In this document: positions 4,644 through 5,041 of the stretch, one piece after another
Layout: the number at the start of each line of letters is the position of its first letter
How positions within the stretch are numbered: the first letter of the stretch is position 1
Assembly (NCBI GenBank): GCA_002315825.1
Contig: DCIC01000030.1
Span: 1 to 5,041, forward strand
Length of the DNA: 5,041 bases
Reading direction: 5' to 3'
DNA from: Bacteroidales bacterium UBA1736
GTDB lineage: Bacteria > Bacteroidota > Bacteroidia > Bacteroidales > UBA932
The notes under the pieces: generated by a model
Told to the model about the DNA's origin: nothing
Databases searched by the model: none
Seen by the model: the letters and a program-made list of their open reading frames with translations, nothing else
Program-made: the position numbers and the translations under genes

Positions 4644-5041
4644 TCAAATCTCAATAATTGAGCTACGGAGGGAGCCTTCTTCCGAGTTGAAGTTTTTCGG
4701 CGAAAGTTCACGCAGGCGGTCTTTCATTATTCTGATAAGGAACGGGGCGATTCCGTTTGCGCCAGCAAGATTCTCAAAATCAGACAGCGTCTCCCGAACT
4801 TTTGCAATGTATTTCGCAGGATTCTTGATATCATTGAGTGTCGCAAACTTTTTCAGATCATCGTCAGTTATGCCTTCGTGCTTGCCGCGAGTGGAGAAGA
4901 CATGCGCCTTCTGAGCTGAAGCACCATTCTTGAGTATGAAGCACATGTCGTAGGCGGGAGAGAGGTGCCAGTTGCCGTCTTTGTTTATGATGAAAGAGAA
5001 GTTTTTCGAATGATTATCTGTATTGTTCGAGAGAACATTGA
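4644..5041 (-). CDS. hipA: HipA-family serine/threonine kinase toxin, C-terminal part (5' end outside the window)
   Basis: The visible 131 residues are the C-terminal lobe of a HipA kinase; the gene continues beyond the right edge. Characterised HipA toxins phosphorylate aminoacyl-tRNA synthetases and cause growth arrest until bound by HipB. The fragment opens with NVLSNNTDNHSKNFSF, the catalytic loop: D8 and N13 correspond by spacing to D309 and N314 of E. coli HipA. INKDGNWHLSPAYDM then follows, with metal-binding D31 exactly 23 residues after D8, as in E. coli (D332). Residues about 53-110 match the helical HipA C-terminus (GITDDDLKKFA and what follows). About 123 residues follow the catalytic aspartate, similar to E. 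coli HipA, so the end is close to full length, although the last dozen residues may be altered by rearrangement. Many Bacteroidales carry HipA as separate N- and C-terminal proteins beside a HipB-like regulator; whether that holds here cannot be seen. The kinase appears functional as far as it is visible. Confidence 0.85.
   Translation of the reverse strand, partial: NVLSNNTDNHSKNFSFIINKDGNWHLSPAYDMCFILKNGASAQKAHVFSTRGKHEGITDDDLKKFATLNDIKNPAKYIAKVRETLSDFENLAGANGIAPFLIRIMKDRLRELSPKNFNSEEGSLRSSIIEI
4668..4678 (+). repeat. 11-bp direct repeat, second copy
   Basis: This is an exact copy of GAGGGAGCCTT at 4560-4570. On the - strand it encodes GSL in the tail of HipA (EEGSLRSS), and the other copy encodes GSL in the integrase frame. 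The HipA residues after NFNSEE may therefore derive from foreign sequence and not from the native end of the protein. Confidence 0.4.

Noticed and set aside
4650..4662. Perfect AT-rich palindrome CTCAAT-A-ATTGAG near the hipA stop, considered as a terminator
   Set aside because: It lies within the last hipA codons, has a one-base centre and no following U-run on the - strand, so an intrinsic terminator is not supported.
4484..4711. A 75-residue - strand reading frame crossing the hipA end and the integrase tail
   Set aside because: It starts inside hipA, is out of frame with both supported coding stretches and matches no family I know. The two KAPS segments in it come only from the 11-bp direct repeat.
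1..5041. CRISPR array, tRNA or rRNA genes
   Set aside because: I saw no regularly spaced repeats and no tRNA- or rRNA-like sequence on either strand.

Overview
The window looks like an accessory region of a Bacteroidales-type genome (Bacteroides, Prevotella or a relative). The basis is moderate GC, promoter-like boxes of the Bacteroides form (TTTG, about 20 bases, TAnnTTTG), an integrase tail of a kind common in that order, and AbiE and HipA toxin-antitoxin genes side by side. The assignment is inferred from style; no rRNA or housekeeping gene is present.

Positions 1 to about 3480 hold a recombinase-in-trio (RIT) element. Three different tyrosine recombinases of 411, 337 and 342 residues lie head to tail on the + strand and overlap by 8 and 14 bases. 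Each keeps a full R-K-HxxR-H-Y catalytic set. The block is bounded by imperfect inverted ends of about 77 bp. Each end is itself a large interrupted palindrome built from a 10-base motif, TTATC(C/A)AAAG. The right end carries one more outer copy of the motif. The window starts inside the matching left motif, so the true left end is probably a few to about 20 bases outside.

Positions 3468 to 4294 (- strand) hold an AbiE-type (type IV) toxin-antitoxin pair. The antitoxin/repressor gene abiEi is complete. The toxin gene abiEii overlaps it by ATGA but survives only as its first 63 codons or so. It reads into the RIT right end exactly where the nucleotidyltransferase motif should continue from RYS into EDLDF. 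The RIT element has therefore split the toxin gene within its active-site motif, and the missing part should lie just left of position 1.

Positions 4410 to about 4556 (- strand) hold a C-terminal scrap of another, unrelated tyrosine integrase. Positions 4644 to 5041 (- strand) hold the C-terminal end of a HipA-family kinase, with its catalytic residues in place and its 5' end beyond the window. An 11-bp direct repeat spans the stretch between these two genes. Overall the region is a layered site of toxin-antitoxin genes and integration debris, into which an apparently intact RIT element has inserted.
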